Assembly (NCBI GenBank): GCA_037447655.1
Contig: JBBHKE010001723.1
Span: 1-38,953 of the forward strand
Length of the DNA stretch: 38,953 nt
Direction: 5' to 3'
From: Zygnema cylindricum
Lineage: Eukaryota; Streptophyta; Zygnematophyceae; Zygnematales; Zygnemataceae
Of the stretch, positions 18,670 to 27,829 are shown piece by piece. The position numbers and the translations under genes are program-made. A model generated the notes under the pieces. It was not told where the DNA came from. It worked only from the letters and a program-made list of their open reading frames with translations, and ran no database searches. Within the stretch, counting starts at the first letter, position 1; every line of letters begins with the position of its first letter.

Positions 18670-19387
18670 TGCAATTCTGTGTCCTACATTGGACTACAGA
18701 ATACAAAAAGCCTCTAGATAGTATTTAACTAACCCACTTTAAGCCATAACCACTGCTGCCCTAGAAGGCAAACCGACAATTTGACTGCACCCCTGTGCAG
18801 CTTGGAATCCCTTGAGTCCGTAGCAAAAAGAATCACAGAAAACGGCCAACCAGCTGATAAGTTATGAGCAGGCAAAAAATGCCAATTTATACAAAGCTCT
18901 CTTAGAGAGAGAGGTGTCAAAATTTCCTAAGTCCTAAATCTCTCTCACAACCCCTATCTACTAAAGTACGAACCAATCATATTACTTTAAAGTACAAAAA
19001 GGTACTACGGCCGATGTCTTTTCTGTACGGCCTGTGTACGACAAGGCTACTTAGTGGACGCGTGTCATTTTTCCACTCGTTCGTATATTCTCCGGAATTC
19101 TCGCGACCGAATGTCATCCTTCCGCGCAGCGCCACGTCATGCCACGTCCATAAAATCCAAAGTGACCATTCCGCGATCTCGGCGATGACGTGCGCCGTCG
19201 GATTAAATCCGACATTAAATGTTGACCGTTTAAAACAAATGTCCGTTTCATTTGTTTCGTGCGAAATGACGTTCGCACTAAACCTTAACAAGTTCTATGT
19301 TTGTTTCGTCCATATAACAGTTAAATCATTTCAATATAACACAATAGTTTCAATATGAATGAAACCATATATCATCTAACGGACTTC

Positions 19388-19460
19388 TACGACAGACTGG
19401 TTAGAGCTAACGGCTACGCCGCGCTTTACCGGTCGGGGGTTCGAGGTCTGCCGGACTCAA
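19388..19460 (+). other. tRNA-like segment inside the element A 3' LTR
   Basis: ACTGGTTAGAGC resembles a tRNA D-loop plus 3' D-stem, and GGTTCGAGGTC (19438-19448) resembles a pol III B box. It reads opposite to the element. D-stem and anticodon stem are not well formed, so this is not a functional tRNA call. Confidence 0.5.
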
Positions 19461-19470
19461 CCTTTTGTTG

Positions 19471-19490
19471 AGAGTGACTTAAGTCACTCT
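19471..19490. promoter_or_regulatory. Perfect 20-bp palindrome, bZIP-like
   Basis: AGAGTGACTTAAGTCACTCT contains TGAC-N4-GTCA half-sites. It is repeated exactly at 31269-31288 and with one mismatch at 36371-36390 in the LTR of fragment C. A regulatory role is inferred. Confidence 0.6.
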
Positions 19491-19512
19491 TTAGTCCTTC
19501 CTATGGAGCTGA

Positions 19513-19598
19513 GGCAGCCATGGCTCCATCGCTCTCTCTCTCCTTCAGTGACTACAACAAGTCTAGGGGAAAGAGAGAACAGATGGAGGCAGGCTGCC
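19513..19598 (-). other. Conserved LTR hairpin H1 (element A 3' LTR)
   Basis: GGCAGCC-ATGGCTCCATC..GATGGAGG-CA-GGCTGCC forms a long imperfect stem around the loop CAGTGACTACAACAAG. Seven copies occur in the window; see the findings. Confidence 0.7.
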
Positions 19599-19668
19599 AT
19601 CATTTTCTATATATGTTTCCGCTAATGTAATTTAGACCTAGAAAATACAAAAACTACTTATTTCAACA

Positions 19669-19685
19669 CTCCCCTTATTTTTTAG
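19669..19685 (-). other. Polypurine tract of element A
   Basis: On the minus strand CTAAAAAATAAGGGGAG abuts the TGTTGAAA start of the 3' LTR, the position and composition expected for the plus-strand primer. Confidence 0.9.
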
Positions 19686-20170
19686 TCTAATTTTATTTTT
19701 TCTTTTAATCCACATTTTTCCCTATAGTATTTTAACTTTGGTGAGGGCACAGGTTTGGTCATCATGTCCGCTACCATTTCCTCATCAGATCTATATACAA
19801 GATTCACTATTTTATTCTCAACTTTTTCTCTTACAAAACTTAATCTTATGTCCATATGTTTAGCCTTAAAATGATGTTTTGGATTGGCTGCAATTGCTAT
19901 GGCCTCTTGATTATCACAAAACACTTCATGCACTCCCTCTTCATATACTCGAGTTCTTGCAGCAAGGACTTGACCCACATCAACTCTTTCACAACAGAAC
20001 AAGAGGCCATGTATTCAGCCTCCATAGTGGACTGAGCAACCACCTTTTGTTGCTCGATGCTCCAACAGCATGCACCTTCCCCAACATACAACACATACCC
20101 AGAAGTGCATCGTCTCATAGGTGCGTCCCCATAACTAGCATCACTCCAAGTAGTGATGTCAGTGTGCTCC
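19682..20170 (-). pseudogene. Element A RNase H, C-terminal part
   Basis: Copia RNase H in two frames. The first gives W-S-D-A-S-Y-G-D, CTSGYVLYVG, STMEAEYMASCSVVKELMWV (catalytic D and E). After a frameshift near 19940 the second (20002-19682) gives F-C-D-N-Q-E-A-I-A-I, HFKAKHMDIRLSFVREKV and VADMMTKPVPS, then ends at the polypurine tract. A stop (GGA-type codon to TGA, at about 20173) separates this from the preceding RT frame. Confidence 0.9.
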
Positions 20171-20172
20171 CC

Positions 20173-20790
20173 TCACAAATGCAACCATAACTCTCTGGTT
20201 CCTACCAGATATCTCATGACTCTCTTGGCTGCCTCCCAATCCCTCTTTCTATGATCATTAAGACTCCTACTGAGAACCCCAACTGCTGCCGCTATGTCCG
20301 GCCTGGTACAATTCATAAAATAGATTAAACTTCCTACGACGTGTTTATAAGGGATAGTCTTCATAAACTCTCTCTCTTCTGTACTCATTTGATCATCTAA
20401 GATCATCACTCCTCCTTCTACACTCCAATCACTTACTTTTTTCAAGTCCACGGGAGTGGTACAACTGTTAGCATTTTCCATCTGGAATTTCTTAAGCATA
20501 TTACCTATTGCTTCTTTCTGAGTAAGTCTGATAATCTTCTTCCCCCTATCTCTCTCCATTTGAATCCCCAAATTATATTTTGCCTCCCCTAAATCCTTCA
20601 TATCAAATCTGCTTCTAAAATATGTTTTTAACTTATTGATCTTTTCTAAGGATTTACTGAACAAAAGCAGATCATCCACATAAATTGCAATAAAAATGAC
20701 ACCATTCTCATCTTCAAAAATATAGATAGAATGGTCAGAGCTGATACGGATATATCCCAGACTGGTAAGAAACTCATCTAGTTTCTTATT
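20173..20790 (-). pseudogene. Element A reverse transcriptase, C-terminal half
   Basis: It continues the RT palm with IFIAIYVDDLLLFSKS (catalytic YVDD, around 20670-20695), RFDMKDLGEAKYNLGIQ, LTQKEAIGNMLKKF and the connection motif GSLIYFMNCTRPDIAAAVG. The 168-codon frame 20679-20173 is open; the piece from 20790 to 20680 is in the same frame and separated from the N-terminal half only by the stop at 20791-20793. Confidence 0.9.
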
Positions 20791-21371
20791 TCACTGTCGA
20801 GGAGCCTGCTTCAGTCCATTTAAGGACTTTATGAGCCTGCAGACTTTGCTCTCTTCTCCTTCTTCCACTAACCCCTCGGGTTGTCTCATAAAAATTTCTT
20901 CCTCTAACTCACTATTAAGAAACGCAGTCTTAATGTCCATTTGGTGGATTTCCATGTCTACCGTTGCTGCCAGGCTAAGGAGAATCCTTACTGATGGGAA
21001 TCGAACACCTGGAGCAAAGGTCTCCTCATAGTCAATCCCCTCTTTTTGGGTGAACCCCTTCGCTACTAATCGAGCCTTATATCTTTCAATGGTATTATCT
21101 GGGTTCAGTTTTAGTTTAAATACCCATTTACACCCAATATGTTTTCCGGCTGGAGGACAATCTGCTAGTTCCCAAGTATTTGCTTCCATGATAGAAGCCA
21201 TCTCATCATTTATAGCTCTAATCCATCTTTTTTTCTCTGGACTATTCACTGCTTCCGAGTAAGACTGAGGCTCATTAGGGTGAGATAGCTTAGTTACCTT
21301 TTGAGCGGCTTGTTTTTCCTGTAATCTTTTGCTGCTCCTCATTCCTCCCTCAAACTCCGAAGCAAGAATGG
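20791..21371 (-). pseudogene. Element A RT, N-terminal half
   Basis: It starts at the B insertion point with LASEFEGG and SSKRLQEKQ, then R-W-I-x-A-I-N-D-E-M-A-S-I-M-E, NTWEL, GCKWVFKLKLN, YKARLVAKGFTQKEGIDYEE, HQMDIKTAFLNSELEEEIFM and LNGLKQAPRQ. It ends at TGA (20793-20791) where the related element B frame has TGG for the conserved W of A-P-R-Q-W. Sequence upstream of 21371 in the same frame belongs to the element B LTR. Confidence 0.9.
21367..21371. repeat. Target-site duplication of element B (left)
   Basis: AATGG, identical to 27825-27829, directly abuts the TG terminus of the left element B LTR. Confidence 0.95.
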
Positions 21372-22420
21372 TGAAACTCTGAGACCTCCATAAGTCCTCA
21401 GAGTGGACAGCTTCCAAGAAGCCTCTAGGATAATCCTGACCCCTTTGTGTTTAAGCAAAAATAACTCCCACCCTGACAAACAAAAACTCTGACCAACTTC
21501 ACCCCTGTGAAGGCAAGACTCCCCTGAGTCGATAGCAAAAAGAATCTCTGAATTTGCTCCCCTGAGCAGTAAGTTATGGAGGGTCAAAGTTGACCTTTTG
21601 TACAGAAGCTCTCTGGGAGAGGGGGTCCTATCTTCTAATTTTTCTAAGTCCTATCTCTCTCACAGACTCTATCTACTGATGTACGGAACCAATCAGAATT
21701 GAGTTCCGTACGTAAAAGTACAGCTGCCGGTGTACTTTATGTACGGACATTGTACGACATGGCCAAAATGTCGACACATGTCAAATCCGGATTCGGTGCC
21801 ATAATCTCCGGAGATTCCACAATCCAACGGAATTTCGCCACGCGTCATCCGATGTGGCGATGGCCACAAACCGCCGAAATCTTCCTCCGCGATCTCGGCG
21901 CTAATCCCGGCCGTCCGATTAAATTCGGCTTTAATCGTAGCCGTAATAAATACATGCGCGGTATTTGTTTCATTTACGAAACAAATGCGCGGTACTGATT
22001 TTTGTCCGTACCGTAAGTCGTACATTATATATTACTGGATCTATGTATCCCGTAATTAATTTCAGTTAAATGGTTTATCGCTTGTATACATATGTAAATA
22101 ATTATCAAACTATATACTAGGTAACACTACCGCTAGATTAAACGGCTAAGTCTACCGGCTAATTCGTGTCTGCCGGCCGGCAGGTACAAGGATCAAATCA
22201 TGCCGCCAGCACATACATTTTAATTAAATAAATAAACCCTAATATAAAATTCGCGTAAACCTCAGGATAGCCAAGGTAGCCATGGCTCTAGCTTCCTCTC
22301 CAATTTCTTAGTGACTGCGACAAGTTTGAGAGTTGGAGAGAGAAGTTAGAGATAGACTGCCTCGACTTCTATATTTCTTTTCAGACCTAGAAAATACTAA
22401 TAAAACCATTAGTTTCTACA
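21372..22420 (-). repeat. Element B 3' LTR (1049 bp)
   Basis: Minus-strand ends TGTAGAAACTAATGG..GAGTTTCA. It contains H1 (22362-22275), a tRNA-like segment (about 22199-22130, B-box-like GGATCAAATC on the plus strand), the hairpin ATTTGTTTC/GAAACAAAT (21963-21986), six GTAC in 21681-21755 beside CCAAT, and U5 hairpins at 21530-21517 and 21512-21497. Confidence 0.95.
22275..22362 (-). other. Conserved LTR hairpin H1 (element B 3' LTR)
   Basis: The stem CTCTAGCTTCCTCTCCAA pairs with TTGGAGAGAGAAGTTAGAG over 18 positions with a single bulge and one G-T pair. The loop keeps AGTGACT-C-ACAAG. The stem sequence differs from element A while pairing is kept. Confidence 0.75.
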
Positions 22421-22435
22421 CTCCCCTTATTTTCT
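22421..22435 (-). other. Polypurine tract of element B
   Basis: Minus-strand AGAAAATAAGGGGAG immediately precedes the 3' LTR TGTAGAAA. Near-identical to the tracts at 19669 and 36122. Confidence 0.9.
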
Positions 22436-22442
22436 AGTCAAT

Positions 22443-23213
22443 CTATAATTTCAGACCACACTTCTCCCTGCAAAAAATTAGCTTAGGGGAAGGCACAGGT
22501 TTGGTCATCATATCTGCTACCATCTCACTATCTGGTCTGTACTCTAAACTGATTATTTTGTTTTCTACTTTCTCTCTAACAAAGCTGAGTCTGATGTCCA
22601 TGTGTTTGGCTTTAAAATGGTGTTTAGGATTGGCAGAAATAGCGATTGTTGCCTGATTATCACAAAATATTTTCTGCACACCACTCTTAAGGTGACCAAG
22701 CTCACCAAGCAAAGACTTGACCCACATCAATTTTTTTACAGCAGAGCAAGAGGCCATATACTCAGCCTCCATGGTGGACTGAGCAATAACCTTTTGCTGT
22801 TTGCTACTCCAACAGCAAGCCCCATCACCCACATATAATACATATCCAGAAGTACATCTCCTCATCGGAGCATCACCATAACTGGCATCACTCCAAGTAG
22901 TGATGTCAGTATTCTCCCCACCCAAATGCAACCATAGATCTCTAGTTCCTACCAAGTATCTAAGGACTCTCTTAGCTGCCTCCCAATCCTTCTTAATGGG
23001 AGCATTTAGACTTCTACTCAGCACTCCTACAGCGGCAGCTAAATCCGGCCGGGTACAATTCATAAAATAGATTAGACTTCCCACTACTTGCCTGTAAGGA
23101 ATAGTCTGCATGAACTTCTGTTCATCAGGAGATAATTCCTCGTCTAAGACTATGACTCCTTCTTCCTCACTCCCCTCACTTCCCTTTTCTTCAATTCCAT
23201 TGAAGTTGTACAA
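22443..23213 (-). pseudogene. Element B RT connection and RNase H domain
   Basis: 256 codons open to the end of pol. It carries QVVGSLIYFMNCTRPDLAAA, WSDASYGDAPMRRCTSGYVL, QSTMEAEYMASCSAVKKLMW, FCDNQATIAI, HFKAKHMDIRLSFVREKVEN and M-V-A-D-M-M-T-K. The three acidic RNase H residues (D of WSD, E of MEAEY, D of CDN) are present. It is part of the polyprotein, not an independent gene; the ATG at 23213 follows a frame break. Confidence 0.93.
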
Positions 23214-23560
23214 CTATTAGCTTTATCCATTTGAAATTTTTCAAGCATGTTCCCTATTGCTTCCTTTTGAGTCAATCTTATAATTTTTCTTTTTCAGTCT
23301 CTCTCTACTTGAATTCCCAAAATATATTTTGCTTCCCCCATATCCTTCATTTCTAATCTCCCCTTAAGATCGATTTTCAGTTTATTAATTTTTTCCATTG
23401 ATTTACTTAAAACAAGCAAATCATCAACATAAATTGCAATAAATATAAAACCTTCCTCATCTTCGAAAACATAGATTGAGTGATCTGAGCTGATCCTAAT
23501 ATATCCTAGACCGGTAAGAAACTCATCAAGCTTCTTATTCCACTGTCGGGGCGCCTGTTT
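23214..23560 (-). pseudogene. Element B RT palm, broken
   Basis: After the TAG near 23562 the frame resumes with K-Q-A-P-R-Q-W-N-K-K-L-D-E-F, SSDHSIYVFEDEEG and the catalytic IAIYVDDLLVLSKS (about 23411-23440). It then breaks again with a stop in place of the residue after V-E-R-D, and with a frame change before 23213. Confidence 0.88.
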
Positions 23561-24997
23561 CTAACCATAAAGAGATTTAATCAGCCGGCATACCTTACTC
23601 TCCTCTCCTTCTTCCACAAACCCTTCGGGTTGTCGCATGAAGATCTCCTCTTCTAATTCTCCATGCAAAAAGGCTTTTTTGATGTCCATCTGGTGCACTT
23701 CTATGTCTTCCGCCGCTGTTAAACTGAGAAGTATGGGGACGGAGGGAAATCTGACCACCGGGGCAAAGGTTTCCTCGTAGTCAATTCCTTCCTTTTGTGT
23801 AAATCCCTTTGCCACTAATCTGGCCTTGTAGCGCTCGATTGTGTTATCTGGGTTCAGTTTTAGTTTGAAAACCCACTTCAAACCGATTCGTTTTCGGTTA
23901 GGTGGACAGTCCACCAGCTCCCAAGTATCGGCTGCCATGATTGAAGCCATCTCCTCATTGATGGCTGTCTTCCACCGGTTTCTTTTTGGACAAGTCATCG
24001 TCTCTCGATAAGTTTGAGGTTCATCTTGATGAGATAGTTTAGTTACCTTGTTATTAACCTGTTTTTCTTGCAGTCTTTTGCTACTTCTCCTCCCTCCCTC
24101 AAAATCTGAGGCCGGAATAGATGGTTCTCGTGGATTCTTTCGAATAAACTCGGCTTCTCCCCTATCCCTTGATTCCGAATCAATTTCCACCACGTCTTCC
24201 GCTTCGAGTAGAGTTGTCACTGGAGTTTCCACAGCCGAGTCCTTTTCGGTCTGATTTGTTCCTGCAAGAATGTCATCGTCTCTAAAACCTGGATAGTTAG
24301 GAAGCTCAAAGCCATCAGAATTTTCTGACTCAAATCTGATTTTTACTGACTTTGTATATTTGAAGGGATCCACAGACTTTCCTTCATCCATAACTACTAG
24401 ATGCTTTACTAAGATTATATCTTCTCTTTTTAGATCATAAACTCTATATCCTTTAACATCCTCATCATATCCTAATAAGTATCCCGGTTTTCCTTTAGGA
24501 TCTAGCTTCCAATTGGACCGATCAGTATCTAGACTGAATACTTGACTGCCGAAAACCTTTAAATGAGATAAGTCTGGTTTCCGGCCTGTCCATCTCTCAT
24601 AAGGTGTTTGATCTTTTACAGCTGAAGTAAGAACTCTATTTTTGAGGTAATTAGCACAGTTCATTGCTTCTGCCCAAAACCTTTTTCCTATCTTCTTATT
24701 CGACAACATACTTTTAGCACTATCACTTAGTGTTCTATTTAACCTTTCAGCTACCCCATTCTGTTCCGGATTTTCTGGAACTGTCTTTTGGTGTTGAACC
24801 CCATCTTCCCTCAAAATATCCTCAAACTGGTTAGAAGTATACTCTCCACCATTGTCACTCCTTACTCTCTTGATTGGAGTTTCATGGAGTTTTTCGCTCC
24901 ATGCTTTATATTGTCTAAAATAGTCCTCAGCCTCTGACTTGTTTTTCAAAAAATATACTCGGGAATACCGAGACCAATCATCAGTTATAGTCATCAT
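23561..24997 (-). pseudogene. Element B integrase core to RT N-terminus
   Basis: 478 codons. The integrase core has TITDDWSRYSRVYF, V-R-S-D-N-G-G-E-Y (second catalytic D) and Q-N-G-V-A-E-R-L-N-R-T (catalytic E), then the copia GKR-motif region RKPDLSHLKVFG and GYDEDVKGYRVYDL. A low-complexity acidic linker follows, then the RT N-terminus with WELVDCPP, WVFKLKLNPDNTIERYKARL, FAPVVRFPSV and HQMDIKKAFLHGELEEEIF. It ends at TAG where the related frame reads G-L-K-Q-A-P. The first catalytic D is in the preceding frame (VHTDIWGP). Confidence 0.93.
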
Positions 24998-25373
24998 AAA
25001 TCTCTTCCCCCCCCGGTGAGGGCACTCTAGCCGGTCCCCAAATATCTGTGTGTACTAGATCTAGAAGTTTTTCTCCCTTGTAGGTGGCTATTTTTGGAAA
25101 GGGTAATCTTTGTGCTTTACCTTGAGCACACCCACTACAATCACTTATATCATCACTCTCACTGAACTGAATCCCTTCCACCACTCCCATCTTTTTCATC
25201 TCTCTTAACTTATCTACATTCACATGCCCAAGCCTCTTATGCTACATCATAATATCATGAACACCAGCATAATAAAGTTTCTTCGTTTCATTACTTAAGA
25301 TCAGCCTAAACATCCCATGGCTACCTTTCTCAGCAATGAAATAGACATCCTCCTCAAAACTAGCAGTAAAGAC
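24998..25373 (-). pseudogene. Element B GAG-pre-integrase and integrase zinc domain, broken
   Basis: It contains HKRLGHVNVDKL and C-S-G-C-A-Q (the HHCC zinc-binding set) and LDLVHTDIWGPARVPSPGG (first catalytic D). A TAG at 25242-25244 replaces the tryptophan of I-W-H-K-R-L seen in A, and a frameshift occurs at or near a run of eight C (25007-25014). Confidence 0.88.
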
Positions 25374-26669
25374 TCATTCCCTAGTGCTAGTGAAAAAACC
25401 CTTATCATCTAATACTGATGTAGAGATAAGGTTTTTGTTCAGCTCCGGAATGAACAATACATCGGAGAATGTTAAAAAAAATGTCTTTCCTTCTACTAAC
25501 ACTTTCACATCTATCGATCCTACAAGAGTAGTGGTGACTATCCTCCCATCCCCGTACTCTATCTCTACGGTGGGAATCTTTCTTATCTTAGTGAACAGGT
25601 GTCTATCCTTACACATGTGCATTGAGGCACCTGAATCTATAATCCAGCCTGCTTCACCTTTCAATCCACCGTAAGCACATTTCTGCCTTCGTGGAATTTC
25701 AACCTCAGTTTTTGCCTCCAACTCCTCATCCAAAAGGAGCTCATCGTCCTCGTCCTCGGATTCCGCCTCAAGTACCTGTGTGACAAGGGCCTTTTTCTTT
25801 CCTCTCGGGGTACCACCGGTCTGCCCCTCCTTTAACCGAAGCTCGGTTAGCTTGGTGCACTCTGCCATATAGTGCCCCGGTTTCTTACAAAAATGACATA
25901 AACCTTTGGGAGCCCTAGGTTCGAACTCGCCAACCTGTTTTTTCTGCTCCCTACCCCCATAGTTTCCGACTGGTTTCCGAGAATCCTTGTTCCTCCAATC
26001 GGTCGCTGTTGCCAAGGCTTGGCCACTATTTCCTCCCCTTCGGATCTCAATCGTATTCTCTCGAACGAGAATCATCCCTACCACTGAGTTCCATATCCAC
26101 CTTGAGTCCGGCAAGTCCTGCACACGGTTGACTATGTTCTCGAACTCATCAGGTAACTTCATTAGTAAACAGTTAACTTTTTCTTTTTCACTAAAAACTT
26201 TACCCGCACTCTCTAGCTCCATGAAGAGTGTAGCAAGCTCATTGCAAAAATCCAACATATTTCCCCCTTTGTATACATACTCTTTAACTTTCTGATCAGC
26301 CAACTGTTGTTGCTGAATCGTACCACTTCGGTACATCTCTATGAGAGCCATCCAAAGATCGGATGCCCTCTCTACTTGCAAACGAGGACATGCAAGTCCT
26401 TGAGTGAGATGGCGTAGGATGAAGTGCTTTGCCGCCATATTGTTGAAGTCCCAGGTTTCAGTATCATTCTCCTCGTTCCTCGGAATAGGTGACATGAATG
26501 CTAAACCTATTGCTATTGGTGTGGTCGCCTCCTTCTCCTTTCCTTTGTCCACCACCTCTCCTTCCTTTGTTTCCTCCGTTGGAGGTGAATCCTCTTTCCT
26601 GGTGAATCTGCTTCCTTTAAACCCTGGAGGAATTCCAAGACTTGATGGACGCCCCAATCGTCCACTCAC
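25374..26669 (-). pseudogene. Element B Gag, zinc knuckle and protease
   Basis: 431 codons as an open stretch. Gag helical region with NNMAAKHFILRHLTQGLACP and YKGGNMLDFCNELATLFMELE; zinc knuckle CHFCKKPGHYMAEC at about 258-271; basic/acidic linker; aspartic protease WIIDSGASMHMC with D at about 345; then IEYGDGR and FSDVLFIPELNKNLIS. The true Gag start is upstream: the ATG in the primer site (26766-26764) opens MGPPSRVPIFNGTGFIYWE in the same frame, broken by TGA at 26678-26676 where element A has TGG. The frame ends at TGA near 25374, where A has a sense codon. Confidence 0.93.
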
Positions 26670-26760
26670 TATCCCTCAAAACCTTTTTTCGCATAGAGCT
26701 CCTATCATCATACTTTCCCAGTATATGAAGCCAGTTCCATTAAAGATTGGTACCCTAGAG

Positions 26761-26775
26761 GGTGGGCCCATAACC
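26761..26775 (-). other. Primer-binding site of element B (half-tRNA type)
   Basis: Minus-strand GGTTATGGGCCCACC directly follows the LTR end TTTCA. It is the reverse complement of the initiator tRNA-Met anticodon arm as I recall it for plants (GGTGGGCCCATAACC), as in Drosophila copia and yeast Ty5 half-tRNA priming. The ATG in it is in frame with Gag. Confidence 0.85.
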
Positions 26776-27824
26776 TGAAACTCTGAGACCTCCATAAGTC
26801 CTCAGAGTGGACAGCTTCCAAGAAGCCTCTAGGATAATCCTGACCCCTTTGTGTTTAAGCAAAAATAACTGTCACCCTGACAGACAAAAACTCTGACCAA
26901 CTTCACCCCTGTGAAGGGAAGACTCCCCTGAGTCGATAGCAAAAAGAATCTCTGAATTTGCTCCCCTGAGCAGTAAGTTATGGAGGGTCAAAGTTGACCT
27001 TTTGTACAGAAGCTCTCTGGGAGAGGGGGTCCTATCTTCTAATTTTTCTAAGTCCTATCTCTCTCACAGACTCTATCTACTGATGTACGGAACCAATCAG
27101 AATTGAGTTCCGTACGTAAAAGTACAGCTGCCGGTGTACTTTATGTACGGACATTGTACGACATGGCCAAAATGTCGACACATGTCAAATCCGGATTCGG
27201 TGCCATAATCTCCGGAGATTCCACAATCCAACGGAATTTCGCCACGCGTCATCCGATGTGGCGATGGCCACAAACCGCCGAAATCTTCCTCCGCGATCTC
27301 GGCGCTAATCCCGGCCGTCCGATTAAATTCGGCTTTAATCGTAGCTGTAATAAATACATGCGCGGTATTTGTTTCATTTACGAAACAAATGCGCGGTACT
27401 GATTTTTGTCCGTACCGTAAGTCGTACATTATATATTACTGGATCTATGTATCCCGTAATTCATTTCAGTTAAATGGTTTATCGCTTGTATACATATGTA
27501 AATAATTATCAAACTATATACTAGGTAACACTACCGCTAGATTAAACGGCTAAGGCTACTGGCTAATTCGTGTCTGCCGGCCGGCAAGTACAAGGATCAA
27601 ATCCTGCCGCTGGCACATACATTTTAATTAAATAAATAAACCCTAATATAAAATTCTCGTAAACCTCAGGATAGCCAAGGTAGCCATGGCTCTAGCTTCC
27701 TCTCCAATTTCTCAGTGACTGCGACAAGTTTGAGAGTTGGAGAGAGAAGTTAGAGATAGACTGCCTCGACTTCTATATTTCTTTTCAGACCTAGAAAATA
27801 CTAATAAAACCATTAGTTTCTACA
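26776..27824 (-). repeat. Element B 5' LTR (1049 bp)
   Basis: Same length as the 3' LTR. About eight of the roughly 14 differences fall in the short tRNA-like part (27540-27615) and its flanks. H1 is at 27766-27679, the GTAC cluster at 27085-27159. Confidence 0.95.
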
Positions 27825-27829
27825 AATGG
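27825..27829. repeat. Target-site duplication of element B (right)
   Basis: AATGG next to the 5' LTR terminus, matching 21367-21371. Confidence 0.95.

Larger units (their letters stand above)
18670..19668 (-). repeat. Element A 3' LTR (999 bp)
   Basis: Minus-strand terminus TGTTGAAATAAG..GAATTGCA. In transcript order it carries: a long U3 hairpin (19598-19513), the palindrome AGAGTGACTTAAGTCACTCT (19490-19471), an antisense tRNA-like segment (19460-19388), the hairpin AAACAAATG/CATTTGTTT (19257-19233), a GTAC cluster with CCAAT (19034-18966), GTATAAATT (18892-18884), and small hairpins at 18819-18803 and 18800-18785. R/U5 borders are inferred only. Confidence 0.95.
21372..27824 (-). mobile_element. 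Element B: Ty1/copia LTR retrotransposon nested in A
   Basis: 6453 bp, minus strand: 5' LTR 27824-26776, primer site 26775-26761, gag-pol 26766-22443, polypurine tract 22435-22421, 3' LTR 22420-21372. Both LTRs are 1049 bp and differ at about 14 positions by eye. The element is a relative of A: the same architecture, PBS and polypurine tract, with clearly diverged sequence. At least three nonsense codons and frameshifts disable gag-pol despite the young LTRs, so it may have been mobilised in trans or decayed quickly. Confidence 0.97.

Noticed and set aside
19388-19460. Functional tRNA gene
   Set aside because: The B box is good but D and anticodon stems do not pair and the middle is too long; it is part of the LTR.
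21699-21998. 99- and 110-codon frames identical at 21699 and 27103
   Set aside because: They lie wholly inside element B LTRs, on both strands; identity reflects LTR duplication, not protein conservation.
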